Shown here in pieces: positions 1 through 8,437 of a stretch of DNA of 64,000 nucleotides. A program made the translations under genes and the position numbers. The stretch comes from Salegentibacter holothuriorum. Lineage in GTDB: Bacteria; Bacteroidota; Bacteroidia; Flavobacteriales; Flavobacteriaceae. The notes below the pieces were generated by a model. The model saw only the letters and a program-made list of their open reading frames with translations. It did not search any database and had not been told where the DNA came from. The number at the start of each line of letters is the position of its first letter. Position 1 is the first letter of the stretch. The DNA is taken from NCBI RefSeq assembly GCF_900168045.1, contig NZ_FUYY01000002.1, forward strand, positions 310,001 through 374,000, read 5' to 3'.

Positions 1-78
1 TTTTATGAGTTCAGCAAAAACCCCTAAGCCCCCCGACCCCCGAAGGGGGAGTTCTTTATCTTCAGTTTCTTCTTTCAT
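1..78 (-). CDS. ATP-dependent DNA ligase, N-terminal fragment (cut by window edge)
   Basis: Only 26 codons are inside the window. The ATG (78-76) overlaps the TGA of the exonuclease gene (77-75) as ATGA, so the two are translationally coupled. The last visible residues, GVFAELIK, resemble the start of bacterial ATP-dependent ligases of the LigB/LigC-like type, and such a ligase is the usual partner of this exonuclease family. The identification therefore rests on context plus a few residues. Odd feature: residues 9-20 are encoded by a G/C-rich tract (about 21-51) rich in runs of C and G, which reads as PLRGSGGLGV. It looks like a palindromic intergenic repeat absorbed into the reading frame. 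Confidence 0.6.
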   Translation of the reverse strand, partial: MKEETEDKELPLRGSGGLGVFAELIK

Positions 79-1121
79 AATTTTTCATCTTGAAGATTAT
101 TGTTGCCTTCTTCCCTGGGCTTCTCTTCATCTTCTCCCATTTCCCCTTCGTATTGTGTTTCTTCGGTTCGGGCATCATAGCCTAATTCTCTTAGATAGCG
201 GGAAAAAATATCGGTATAACCGTGAGTGCAAATTACTTTTTCGGCTCCGGTAGCTTTTATAGATTTTAAAAGCCCCTGCCAGTCGCAATGATCTGAAAGC
301 ACAAACCCCTTATCTATAGCTCTTCTTCTACGAGCACCCCGAAAGGTCATCCAACCACTTGCAGAAGCTGTGACATAAGGCACCATTTTTTTTATCCAGG
401 GACTGCCGTGGGCACTTGGAGGAGCCACCACGATATTTCCTTTAAATTCATTCTTTTTGGTATCACGGGTAACCCTCGTAGTGTCCGGCATTTCAGATAA
501 AGGGCGAATCACCTCCGTCATATTTTCTATAGCGCCATGAGTGTAAATTTTTCCGATAGAAGTATCGAGATGTTTTAGCAAACGCTGTGCTTTTCCGAGG
601 GAATATCCAAAGATTACAGAGGTTCTACCATCTTCCTTATTTTGCTGCCACCAATTATTGATTTCGGTAAAAACTTCCGCTTGTGGTTGCCATTTAAAAG
701 CTGGTAATCCAAAAGTACATTCGGTGATAAATGTGTGACATTTTACCGGCTCGTAAGGCACTGCTACACCATCTTCTTGATCTTTATAATCGCCGGTAAA
801 AACCCAAACTTCGCCTTTATGCTCTACCCGTATTTGAGATGAGCCAATAATATGACCGGCAGGATGCAGGGAAAATTTCACACCGTTAATGCTAAAGGTT
901 TCATTCCATTCTTTGCCGGAAACTTCAATTTCTCCCAGACGGTGTTTAATAATAGGAACATTGCTGTGATGGGTGATATATTTTTTATGGCCCCAGCGGG
1001 AATGATCTGCATGGCCATGGGAAATAATTGCCTTAGCTACAGGTTTCCACGGATCCAGGTAAACATCTGCCGCTTCGCAGAAAATTCCTTTTTTATTAAA
1101 AGCGAGTAAAGGTGGTTTCAT
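75..1121 (-). CDS. Ligase-associated DNA exonuclease (metallo-beta-lactamase fold)
   Basis: 348 aa. An N-terminal metallo-beta-lactamase domain carries the HGHADHSRWG motif (HxHxDH) near residue 35, then PAGHIIGSSQI and TGDYKD, as in the CPSF/SNM1-like nucleases. A later SDHCDW and CTHG supply the beta-CASP-like C-terminal histidines. This matches the family called putative exonuclease, DNA ligase-associated, thought to act in DNA end processing with an adjacent ATP-dependent ligase and helicase. Here the ligase start overlaps its stop by 4 nt. No helicase is seen upstream; the next gene is divergent. Length is normal. The family assignment is solid; the precise in vivo substrate is inference. 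Confidence 0.88.
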   Translation of the reverse strand: MKPPLLAFNKKGIFCEAADVYLDPWKPVAKAIISHGHADHSRWGHKKYITHHSNVPIIKHRLGEIEVSGKEWNETFSINGVKFSLHPAGHIIGSSQIRVEHKGEVWVFTGDYKDQEDGVAVPYEPVKCHTFITECTFGLPAFKWQPQAEVFTEINNWWQQNKEDGRTSVIFGYSLGKAQRLLKHLDTSIGKIYTHGAIENMTEVIRPLSEMPDTTRVTRDTKKNEFKGNIVVAPPSAHGSPWIKKMVPYVTASASGWMTFRGARRRRAIDKGFVLSDHCDWQGLLKSIKATGAEKVICTHGYTDIFSRYLRELGYDARTEETQYEGEMGEDEEKPREEGNNNLQDEKL

Positions 1122-1251
1122 TTTTCTTAGGTACTTAAATTGAAATTACCCAAAATGCAACGCTAAAAAAAAGGATTAAGAAAAGATTAGCGATTGACTA
1201 AATCCTAAACATTTTAGAGTTTTTTTGATAAAATATACATTAAGCTTTAAG

Positions 1252-1259
1252 TATATTTG
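1252..1259 (+). promoter_or_regulatory. Candidate Bacteroidota -7 box upstream of TerB-like gene
   Basis: TATATTTG fits the TAnnTTTG -7 consensus of the Bacteroidota primary sigma factor and lies 20 nt before the ATG. A TTTG at 1224-1227 could serve as the -33 element, but the spacing is slightly long. Confidence 0.45.
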
Positions 1260-1279
1260 TATATATAAAACTTTTTAAA

Positions 1280-1702
1280 ATGTCATTTTCAGATTTATTT
1301 GGTTCGGGAGAACACCTTCGTAACATCAATCACTTTGCTTCTATTGTAAACCTTGCGAGTGTAGATGGTGAGATTAACGAGAAAGAACGTGTGCTCTTAG
1401 AACGTTTTGCGCGTAAACTTGATATTAGCGAGCAGGAATATAATATGGTTATTAAAAATCCGCAAGAATTCCCTATTAGTGCCTATAATAGTGTGGAAAA
1501 ACGACTGGAACGTTTACACGATCTTTTTAAGATTATTTTTGCAGATAATGAAATAGACCAGGAAGAGCAGACGCTTATTAAGCGTTATGCTATTGGCCTT
1601 GGCTTCTCAAACGAGAATGCCGAGAAAATAATAAAAAGATCTATACAGATTTTTAGCGGACAATTGAATTTTGAAGATTACCAATATCTATTGGATAAGT
1701 AA
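1280..1702 (+). CDS. TerB-like tellurite resistance/DjlA-N family protein
   Basis: 140 aa, all predicted helix, soluble. The repeated acidic pattern VDGEINEKE (about residue 30) and ADNEIDQEE (about 90) is the hallmark of the TerB fold, where the acidic residues may bind metal. TerB proteins occur in stress and membrane-associated contexts, and the exact role of stand-alone flavobacterial copies is unknown. It is transcribed alone; a TAnnTTTG box (TATATTTG, 1252-1259) lies 20 nt before the ATG, and a strong hairpin follows the stop. Both neighbours are on the other strand, so it is probably monocistronic. Confidence 0.75.
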   Translation: MSFSDLFGSGEHLRNINHFASIVNLASVDGEINEKERVLLERFARKLDISEQEYNMVIKNPQEFPISAYNSVEKRLERLHDLFKIIFADNEIDQEEQTLIKRYAIGLGFSNENAEKIIKRSIQIFSGQLNFEDYQYLLDK

Positions 1703-1751
1703 ATCTTCTAAATTATTTAGGCTTGTGAAAGTGTGAATAATCTCTTTCCAT

Positions 1752-1800
1752 AAAGCTGAAATAATCCAGAGTTTCGAGATTATTTCAGCTTTAAGATTTT
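1752..1800. terminator. Bidirectional intrinsic terminator between terB-like and fbp
   Basis: Perfect 15-bp arms (1752-1766 and 1778-1792; AAAGCTGAAATAATC with its complement), an 11-nt loop, and A/T runs on both sides. It lies between two converging genes and can serve both. Confidence 0.85.
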
Positions 1801-1828
1801 ATATAATCTTTTCAATTAGTTATGCTTC

Positions 1829-2836
1829 TCAACTATACTTCCGCATAAACTCTTCAGCTTTATTTACCATATTTTTACTTCCGCAGAAAAAAGGTGCACG
1901 TTCGTGCAATTCTTTAGGCTGAATATCCATTATCCGGTTAAAACCGTCGGTAGCTTTCCCTCCGGCCTGTTCTACAATAAACGCCATTGGGTTACATTCA
2001 TACAATAACCTGAGCTTACCATTATTGGCTTTAGAACTTTTTGGATAGATAAAAATTCCCCCTTTAATCATATTCCTATGAATATCAGAAACCATAGAAC
2101 CAATATAACGAGAAGTGTAAGGCCTATCCTCTTTTTCTTCCTGGCAATATTTTATATATTTTTTTACGCCCTCGGGAAAATGCACGTAATTTCCTTCATT
2201 CATTGAATAAATACTTCCATTTTCAGGAAATTTCATATCTGGGTGCGATAAATACCAGGAGCCCAGGGCCGGATTCAAAGTGAATCCGTTCACACCACAA
2301 CCGGTTGTATAAACTAGCATGGTAGAGGTTCCATAAATAATATAACCTGCTGCCACCTGTTGGTTTCCAGGTTGCAAAAAGTCTTCTTTGGTTACCGGCG
2401 TTCCAATTGGGGTAACCCGCCTATAAATTGAAAAAATAGTTCCTACAGATACATTTACATCAATATTAGAACTACCATCCAATGGATCCATAAGGACCAC
2501 GTATTTATTTTTATTGTCATTATTCTTCCCGGAAATGGTAATAAAATCGTCGTTCTCTTCTGAAGCAATTCCGCAAACAATCTCCCGGTTTATTAGTGTT
2601 TGAATAAAAGTTTCATTAGCATATACATCTAATTTCTGCTGATCTTCCCCCTGGATATTTGTATCGCCGTGCAATCCCAAAATATCTACTAAACCGGCTT
2701 TATTTACTTCGTGATTTACCACTTTAGCCGCAAGACGCAAAGATCTGATTAAACGGGAAAGTTCTCCCGAAGAATAAGGAAAGGCCTGTTGATTTTCTAT
2801 AATGAATTCGCCTAAAGTTTGATTTTTCTTAACCAT
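1829..2836 (-). CDS. fbp: Fructose-1,6-bisphosphatase, class I
   Basis: 335 aa, normal family length. It hydrolyses fructose 1,6-bisphosphate to fructose 6-phosphate in cytosolic gluconeogenesis. The diagnostic metal-binding motif [20 protein letters not shown] is present near residues 115-135, with the upstream EEND (about residue 94). Later [14 protein letters not shown] and [12 protein letters not shown] are typical of the substrate-binding region. It is transcribed alone: a terminator is shared with the terB-like gene and a divergent promoter region lies upstream. Confidence 0.97.
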   Translation of the reverse strand: MVKKNQTLGEFIIENQQAFPYSSGELSRLIRSLRLAAKVVNHEVNKAGLVDILGLHGDTNIQGEDQQKLDVYANETFIQTLINREIVCGIASEENDDFITISGKNNDNKNKYVVLMDPLDGSSNIDVNVSVGTIFSIYRRVTPIGTPVTKEDFLQPGNQQVAAGYIIYGTSTMLVYTTGCGVNGFTLNPALGSWYLSHPDMKFPENGSIYSMNEGNYVHFPEGVKKYIKYCQEEKEDRPYTSRYIGSMVSDIHRNMIKGGIFIYPKSSKANNGKLRLLYECNPMAFIVEQAGGKATDGFNRIMDIQPKELHERAPFFCGSKNMVNKAEEFMRKYS

Positions 2837-3036
2837 TTTGAACCAATATCGTTATTTGCTTCAAAATTATTCATTTTTTTTAGTTACTAAAACGTTTTCG
2901 TTGTAAAGTATTAGAAATTCCTAAAATACCTTAGGATAACATCTAAAGTGAATCATCTATAATTCTTGAGGGGAAATCTCTGTAATTATCTTTTTTGACA
3001 TTTCATTTTTTACTTTTGCAGATAAAGTAAATTAAA

Positions 3037-3522
3037 ATGGAATTTAAAATTAGAAAAGCAACACCGGAAGATATGCCGGCGGTTTTAGAACTTATACAGG
3101 AACTGGCAGAATTTGAAAAAGAACCGGATGCTGTAATTATCTCGGCAGAAGATCTTAAAAAAGATGGTTTTGGAGCAAACCCTGCTTTTACTTGTTTTGT
3201 AGCCGAAGCAGATGGAAATATTGAAGGAATGGCCCTATGTTATTTTAGATATTCAACCTGGAAAGGAAAAACAGTGCACCTGGAAGATCTTGTAGTTAGA
3301 GAAAGCATGCGAGGCAAAAGTTTGGGGAATGCCCTGTATACCCGCGTAATTGAATTTGCCAAAGAACAAGGTGTAAAACGAACAGAATGGGTAGTTTTAG
3401 ATTGGAATACCCACGCACGCGATTTTTACAGCCGCAGTGGTGCAACAGTTTTCACCGATTGGTGTACCGTGCAAATGGATGAGAATGCGATGGACAGGTT
3501 TCTTAAAAAAGAATCACGTTAA
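3037..3522 (+). CDS. GNAT family N-acetyltransferase (diamine/SAT2-like), copy 1
   Basis: 161 aa single-domain acetyltransferase. The segment HLEDLVVRESMRGKSLGNALY holds the acetyl-CoA pyrophosphate-binding R/Q-x-x-G-x-G/A pattern in the form RGKSLG. The DFYSRSGA motif near the C-terminus is the usual acceptor-side signature. By family it resembles spermidine/spermine and thialysine acetyltransferases, but the substrate is not settled by sequence. A close paralog follows directly (3595-4065). A TACTTTTG box (3011-3018) lies 18 nt before the start. Confidence 0.85.
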   Translation: MEFKIRKATPEDMPAVLELIQELAEFEKEPDAVIISAEDLKKDGFGANPAFTCFVAEADGNIEGMALCYFRYSTWKGKTVHLEDLVVRESMRGKSLGNALYTRVIEFAKEQGVKRTEWVVLDWNTHARDFYSRSGATVFTDWCTVQMDENAMDRFLKKESR

Positions 3523-3570
3523 TAATAAACTAAGCCCCTCTAAATAGGCCGGGATCTTAAAATCTATTCC

Positions 3571-3578
3571 TATTTTTG
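3571..3578 (+). promoter_or_regulatory. Candidate -7 box for GNAT copy 2
   Basis: TATTTTTG fits TAnnTTTG and ends 16 nt before the ATG, implying a very short leader. Confidence 0.4.
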
Positions 3579-3594
3579 TAGAAACACCAAACTT

Positions 3595-4065
3595 ATGGAA
3601 TACAAGATACGTGAAGCTAAGCGGGAAGATATGCCCGCGGCTTTAGAACTTATAAAAGAGCTTGCCGCTTACGAAAATGCTTCCGAGCAGGTTGAAATTT
3701 ATGTGAGCGACCTGGAACATGAAGGTTTTGATGAAGGAAATTTTAAATGCTTTGTAGCCGAAGTAAATAATAAGATTGAGGGAATGGCACTTGTTTATTT
3801 TAGATTTTCCACCTGGAAAGGTCGTACCCTTCACCTGGAAGATCTAATTGTTCGAGAAAGTATGCGAGGCACAGGACTTGGAGGCGCACTTTATAAAAGA
3901 GTAGTAAAATATGGTCACGAAAATAGCGTTAAAAGAGTAGAGTGGGTAGTTTCTGAAGGTAATAAAAATGCCCAGGAGTTTTACGAAAATACAGGCGCAG
4001 ATATTAAAAAGAACTGGTATACCGTACATATGGATGAAACTGGAATCCAGAAAAATATCGATTAA
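3595..4065 (+). CDS. GNAT family N-acetyltransferase (diamine/SAT2-like), copy 2
   Basis: 156 aa. A tandem paralog of the preceding gene: both begin with EYKIREAK/EFKIRKAT and share EDMPA, LELI-EL, STWKG, HLEDL, RESMRG and the F/YE-N/S-GA tail. It carries its own TATTTTTG box at 3571-3578, so the pair need not be one transcript. The stop is followed after 6 nt by the aspartate kinase ATG, which suggests co-transcription with ask. It differs from copy 1 in the N-terminal third and C-terminal tail, consistent with different acceptor specificity. Confidence 0.85.
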   Translation: MEYKIREAKREDMPAALELIKELAAYENASEQVEIYVSDLEHEGFDEGNFKCFVAEVNNKIEGMALVYFRFSTWKGRTLHLEDLIVRESMRGTGLGGALYKRVVKYGHENSVKRVEWVVSEGNKNAQEFYENTGADIKKNWYTVHMDETGIQKNID

Positions 4066-4071
4066 AATTCT

Positions 4072-5322
4072 ATGAAAGTTTTTAAGTTTGGAGGTGCGTC
4101 GGTTAAAGATGCAGCCGGGGTGCAAAATGTTCAAAAGGTATTAGAGAAAACCGGAAACGGCCCGAAAGTGATTGTAATCTCGGCTATGGGTAAAACTACC
4201 AACGCATTGGAAATTGTAATCAAAGATTATCTTTTTGAAAAGCAAGTCCCCAAAAGTCTTCAGGCAGTTGAAGAAACTCATTTTGAAATCTTAAACGAAC
4301 TTTTTAAAGATTCTAAAACTACAATTTTTAATAAGGTAAACGAACTATTTACCGAGCTTAGAAATTTCCTTCAGCATAACAAATCTGAACAATACGATTT
4401 TGTCTACGACCAGGTGATTTGCTATGGCGAATTGATTTCTACTACTATAGTTAGTTCATATCTTAACAGCCAGAACATTAAAAACAACTGGCTTGATGCC
4501 AGGGAAGTTATAAAAACCGATAGTGTTTATCGGGATGCCGGTGTAAACTGGGAAGAAACCCAGGAAGCCATTCAGAGCAATATAAATTTAAACGAAATAA
4601 ATATCACTCAGGGTTTTATAGGTTCAGATCATAATAATTTCACTACCACGCTTGGAAGGGAAGGAAGTGATTATACCGCAGCGATTTTTGCCTATTGTTT
4701 AAATGCTGAAAATGTGACGATCTGGAAAGATGTTCCGGGCGTTTTAAATGCCGATCCACGGGTTTTTAAAAACCCAGAACTACTCCAGCATATTTCTTAT
4801 GAAGAAGCCATAGAACTTGCTTTTTACGGTGCTTCGGTAATACACCCAAAAACCTTGCAACCACTTCAACAGAAAGAGATTCCCCTTTTTGTAAAACCAT
4901 TTTTAGAACCGGAAAGTCAAGGTACGAAAGTAGGAAAAGGCGCATTAATTTTTCCTGAAATTCCCTGTTTCATTGTCAAAAAAGACCTGGTTTTAATATC
5001 GCTTTCTACCCTGGATTTTTCTTTTATGGTAGAAGAAAATATTAGTGAGATTTTTAGGCTTTTTCATCAATATCAAATGAAAGTTGATTTAATTCAGAAT
5101 TCAGCCATCAGTTTTTCTGTTTGCCTGGACAATAAATTCAACCAATTAGAGAAGCTTATTCAGCATTTAAAAGCACGATTTAAAGTAAGTTTTATACCTG
5201 GGGTTTCTTTATTTACCATTAGGCATTTTAATGATGAAGCTATTGCAAGCCTGGAAAAAGATAAAGAAATCTTGTTAAAGCAACTTACACATAACACCCT
5301 TCAAATTGTAACTCACAATTAA
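4072..5322 (+). CDS. Aspartate kinase (monofunctional)
   Basis: 416 aa. It phosphorylates L-aspartate, the first step toward lysine, diaminopimelate, methionine and threonine. The N-terminal VFKFGGASVKDAAGV is the amino acid kinase nucleotide-binding motif (the usual GGTSV is GGASV here). TTLGREGSDYTAA and IWKDVPGVLNADPR are diagnostic of the kinase domain. After about residue 300 there is a short ACT-like tail, shorter than in bifunctional ThrA/LysC. It starts 6 nt after the GNAT gene and is followed after 37 nt by the OlsF-like gene. Confidence 0.92.
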   Translation: MKVFKFGGASVKDAAGVQNVQKVLEKTGNGPKVIVISAMGKTTNALEIVIKDYLFEKQVPKSLQAVEETHFEILNELFKDSKTTIFNKVNELFTELRNFLQHNKSEQYDFVYDQVICYGELISTTIVSSYLNSQNIKNNWLDAREVIKTDSVYRDAGVNWEETQEAIQSNINLNEINITQGFIGSDHNNFTTTLGREGSDYTAAIFAYCLNAENVTIWKDVPGVLNADPRVFKNPELLQHISYEEAIELAFYGASVIHPKTLQPLQQKEIPLFVKPFLEPESQGTKVGKGALIFPEIPCFIVKKDLVLISLSTLDFSFMVEENISEIFRLFHQYQMKVDLIQNSAISFSVCLDNKFNQLEKLIQHLKARFKVSFIPGVSLFTIRHFNDEAIASLEKDKEILLKQLTHNTLQIVTHN

Positions 5323-5359
5323 GTATTTTCTTGTTGCAACTAAATAAACCAGTCTAAAA

Positions 5360-7162
5360 ATGGGAATTGTAAGTGCCAAAGAGGTTGCGAAATTAATGAA
5401 CCTTGAGAAATTGGGAGCTTTAGGAACTTCTATGGGCTGGCTCATTTTGAGAACTACCAAACTATCGCGACTTAATAAGGAATACCAAAAACGCAAAAAC
5501 CTTAACGGGATTGACTTTATAGATTCTATCTTAGAAGGCTTTGAAATAGATTTTGAAATTCCGGAAAAAGACCTGAAGCGCATTCCTAAAACCGGAGCAT
5601 TTATCACAATCTCAAATCATCCACTGGGCGGGATTGACGGAATGATCCTGATGAAATTATTGCTTCGTGAACGTTCAGATTACAAGGTGATCGCAAATTT
5701 TCTTTTACATCGCTTAGACCCGTTGAAGCCCTATATTATGCCGGTAAATCCTTTTGAAGATCACAAGGAAGCGAAATCGAGTTTAGGCGGAATAAAAGAA
5801 GCTATCTCTCACTTAAAGGAAGGCCATGCATTGGGAATGTTCCCGGCGGGAGAAGTTTCTACTTATAAAGACCAAAGAGTAATTGTAGATAAAGCCTGGG
5901 AACCGGCTGCGATGAAACTTATTCAAAAAGCTAAAGTACCCGTAGTTCCCATATATTTTCACGCAAAAAATTCTACTTTTTTCTACCGCTTAGCTTCAAT
6001 GAGCGATATTTTGCGAACTGCGAAACTACCCAGCGAAATGCTCACGCAAAAAAAACGTAAAATTAAAGTGCGTATAGGGAATCCAATAGCGGTAGAAGAT
6101 CAATTGGAACATCCAAATATAGAAGCTTTTACGGCTTTTCTACGCCGTAAAACCTATATGCTCGCCAATGTTTTTGAAAAGAAAAATCTTTTTGATAAGC
6201 TCCCAAAAAGTTTAAAATTACCGAAAAATCCAAAAAAGATTGCCGGGGAAACCGCTGAAATCTTAATGGAAGCAGAGATTGAAAACTGTCGGGGAATGGA
6301 CAAACGTTTATTGTCCAGCAAAAATTATGAAGTATTTCTGGCTAAAAAAGAAGTGATTCCCCATATAGTAGCTGAACTGGGCAGATTACGTGAAATTACC
6401 TTTAGAGCAATTGGCGAGGGCACAAACAAAGCTACAGATCTAGATAAGTTTGACGATTATTATTATCACCTGTTTTTATGGGATAACGAGGCTAAAAAAG
6501 TAGCCGGCGCTTATCGTATGGGAATGGGAAATGAAATTTACGCCAGCCACGGAATAGATGGGTTTTACCTTCAGGAGCTCTTCAAGTTTGAACCTGAGCT
6601 TTATAAAATGATGAGTCAATCTATAGAAATGGGTAGGGCGTTTATCATTAAAGAATATCAGCAAAAACCAATGCCGCTTTTTTTACTTTGGAAAGGCATT
6701 GTACACTGTACTTTACGTTTCCCGGAACATAAATACCTTATTGGGGGAGTTAGCATTAGTAATAAGTTTTCAAATTTCTCGAAATCGCTGATGATTGAGT
6801 TTATGAAATCACATTATTACGATCCTTATATCGCACAGTTTATTAAACCGAAAAAAGAATTTAAAGTAAAACTAAAAGACGCAGATAAAGATATTATTTT
6901 TGACGCCAGTAAAGCTGATCTAAATAAGTTCGATAAGATTATTGATGAAATAGAGCCAGAAAATATGCGTCTTCCGGTTTTGATCAAAAAATATATTAAA
7001 CAAAATGCAAAAGTTGTGGCGTTTAATGTAGATCCACTTTTCAACAATTCTGTAGACGGATTAATGTATATAAGAATTGCTGATTTACCGGAAAGCACCG
7101 TAAAACCGGTGATGGAGGAATTTCAGAAAGAGCTGGAAGCAAAATTCAATTTAAAACATTAA
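5360..7162 (+). CDS. Bifunctional aminolipid acyltransferase (PlsC-like + OlsB-like, OlsF type)
   Basis: 600 aa, two domains. The N-terminal part (about 60-270) is a PlsC/LPLAT acyltransferase with SNHPLGGIDGMI (NH...D catalytic motif) and FPAGEVSTYKD. The C-terminal part (about 300-560) is an OlsB/hemolysin-like GNAT N-acyltransferase with LGRLREITFRAIGEGT, HLFLWDN, GAYRMG and FKFEP followed by EMGRAFI. This architecture is that of OlsF, known from Serratia and Flavobacterium to make ornithine lipid. The C-terminal domain N-acylates the amino acid and the N-terminal domain O-acylates the product. The headgroup (ornithine, glycine or other) cannot be read from sequence. No obvious signal peptide; probably membrane-associated. 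Confidence 0.85.
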   Translation: MGIVSAKEVAKLMNLEKLGALGTSMGWLILRTTKLSRLNKEYQKRKNLNGIDFIDSILEGFEIDFEIPEKDLKRIPKTGAFITISNHPLGGIDGMILMKLLLRERSDYKVIANFLLHRLDPLKPYIMPVNPFEDHKEAKSSLGGIKEAISHLKEGHALGMFPAGEVSTYKDQRVIVDKAWEPAAMKLIQKAKVPVVPIYFHAKNSTFFYRLASMSDILRTAKLPSEMLTQKKRKIKVRIGNPIAVEDQLEHPNIEAFTAFLRRKTYMLANVFEKKNLFDKLPKSLKLPKNPKKIAGETAEILMEAEIENCRGMDKRLLSSKNYEVFLAKKEVIPHIVAELGRLREITFRAIGEGTNKATDLDKFDDYYYHLFLWDNEAKKVAGAYRMGMGNEIYASHGIDGFYLQELFKFEPELYKMMSQSIEMGRAFIIKEYQQKPMPLFLLWKGIVHCTLRFPEHKYLIGGVSISNKFSNFSKSLMIEFMKSHYYDPYIAQFIKPKKEFKVKLKDADKDIIFDASKADLNKFDKIIDEIEPENMRLPVLIKKYIKQNAKVVAFNVDPLFNNSVDGLMYIRIADLPESTVKPVMEEFQKELEAKFNLKH

Positions 7163-7250
7163 GCTGTTAATTTCATGTTATTCTGAAGTTTTCATTATGA
7201 AGGCTTTTATTTCATCCTTATCTTGAAATTGACAAAAATTAAAATTAAAA

Positions 7251-7901
7251 ATGGAAAAGATATTAATAGCCGGTTCAACCGGACAAACAGGAAAAAGAGT
7301 TATCGAAATTTTGAATAATACTCAAAATTTCAAACCCGTAGCTATGATTCGCAAAGAAGAGCAGAAGCAAATCTTTGACGACATGGAGGTAGAAAGTATA
7401 ATGGCCGACCTTGAAGGCGATATAGACCACGCTTTTAAAGGAATAGATCGAGTTATTTTTGCTGCTGGCTCTGGTGGTAGCACTGGCCCTGAGAAAACAA
7501 CAGCAGTAGACCAGGAAGGCGCTAAGAAAATGGTAGATGCAGCTAAAAAACATAACGTAAAGAAATTTATTATGCTTAGCTCCATGGGAACCGATAAGCC
7601 AGAAGAAGGTGGTGACCTGGAACATTACCTAAAAGCGAAAAAAGAAGCCGATGATTATCTTGTAGACAGCGGCATTGTTTATACTATTTTACAACCCGGC
7701 AGACTTACAGACGATATGGGGCTTGCCAAAGTAAAATTAGCTCCAAAATTAAAAGAACGAGGCGAAATCTCGCGTGATGATGTGGCTTTTCTCCTAGTAA
7801 TGTGCCTAGCAGACCCACTAGGAAAAAACATGGCATTTCAGGCCCTGGAAGGCGAAGAATCTATTAAATCTGCGCTTGTAGAGTTAAGCCAAAATAATTA
7901 A
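7251..7901 (+). CDS. NAD(P)-binding SDR-like protein (YwnB/BVR-B-like)
   Basis: 216 aa atypical short-chain dehydrogenase fold. The N-terminal ILIAGSTGQTGKRV (residues 4-17) is the GxxGxxG dinucleotide-binding motif; FIMLSSMGTDKPEE and YTILQPGRLTDD are the usual central and substrate-side motifs of NAD(P)H-binding NmrA/BVR-B-like proteins. The substrate is unknown; such proteins act as reductases or redox sensors. It is transcribed alone and followed by the composite terminator at 7927-8005. Confidence 0.85.
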   Translation: MEKILIAGSTGQTGKRVIEILNNTQNFKPVAMIRKEEQKQIFDDMEVESIMADLEGDIDHAFKGIDRVIFAAGSGGSTGPEKTTAVDQEGAKKMVDAAKKHNVKKFIMLSSMGTDKPEEGGDLEHYLKAKKEADDYLVDSGIVYTILQPGRLTDDMGLAKVKLAPKLKERGEISRDDVAFLLVMCLADPLGKNMAFQALEGEESIKSALVELSQNN

Positions 7902-7926
7902 AAAAATTCTTTAGATAGAACTTATT

Positions 7927-8007
7927 AAAATGCTGTTTGGTAGTTCCCAAATGATAGATCCTGAAACAAGTTCAGGATGACGTAGGAATGATCAAACAGC
8001 ATTTTTT
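7927..8007. terminator. Terminator hairpin with a REP-like repeat nested in its loop
   Basis: Perfect 13-bp arms AAAATGCTGTTTG (7927-7939) and the complement (7993-8005), followed by a T run. The 53-nt loop holds a complete second palindrome, TAGATCCTGAAACAAG plus TTCAGGATGACG (7955-7982), which recurs elsewhere in the window. It sits between convergent genes (SDR and arsC). Confidence 0.75.
7955..7982. repeat. Dispersed palindromic repeat (GATCCTGAA...TTCAGGATGACG), copy 1
   Basis: Core CCTGAA-N5-TTCAGG with conserved flanks TAGAT and ATGACG. Related copies lie at 9687-9714, 10980-11008 and 32177-32204. All are intergenic. Confidence 0.8.
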
Positions 8008-8010
8008 GTT

Positions 8011-8427
8011 TTATAGATTGTCATTCACAAATTTCTCACACCAGTCTTTTATTTGGTTCCTGGTGCTTCTAAAAGCTTCCTGAATTTCTTCTTCTGAACC
8101 CTCTACCTTAGAAGGATCTGTGAAATTATGATGCAACCTTAATGCTTTTTTTGAAGGGATAAATGGGCAATTTTCATTGGCGTGGTCACAAACGCTAATG
8201 ATAAAATCAAAATCTATAGCTTTATATTCATCTACGTGGTTGCTGGTGTGTTTAGAAATATCTATTCCATCCTGCTTCATAATTGCTACCGCTTTTTTAT
8301 TTAAGCCGTGAGTTTCAATTCCTGCGCTATAAATATTAGCGCGAGATTTAAAAAAATCTTCTAAATAACCCTGTGCCATCTGGCTTCTACAAGAATTTCC
8401 GGTACACAGAACAAGTACGTTTTTCAT
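8011..8427 (-). CDS. arsC: Arsenate reductase, thioredoxin-coupled (low-MW phosphatase fold)
   Basis: 138 aa from the ATG at 8427, chosen because VLVLCTGNSCRSQMAQG, the P-loop with CX5R, begins directly after it. A longer frame to 8469 would overlap the upstream gene and add no conserved residues. CDHANENCPFIP supplies the two resolving cysteines used in the intramolecular disulfide cascade with thioredoxin, and DPSKVEG the catalytic Asp. It reduces arsenate to arsenite in the cytosol. It follows the DUF6428 gene by 10 nt. No arsenite pump and no ArsR repressor are adjacent, so the operon is incomplete compared with the usual set. Confidence 0.92.
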   Translation of the reverse strand: MKNVLVLCTGNSCRSQMAQGYLEDFFKSRANIYSAGIETHGLNKKAVAIMKQDGIDISKHTSNHVDEYKAIDFDFIISVCDHANENCPFIPSKKALRLHHNFTDPSKVEGSEEEIQEAFRSTRNQIKDWCEKFVNDNL

Positions 8428-8437
8428 AAAAAATAAA

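Noticed and set aside
7275-7625. 116-aa minus-strand frame over the SDR gene
   Set aside because: Antisense of a well-conserved NAD-binding domain; composition is not protein-like.
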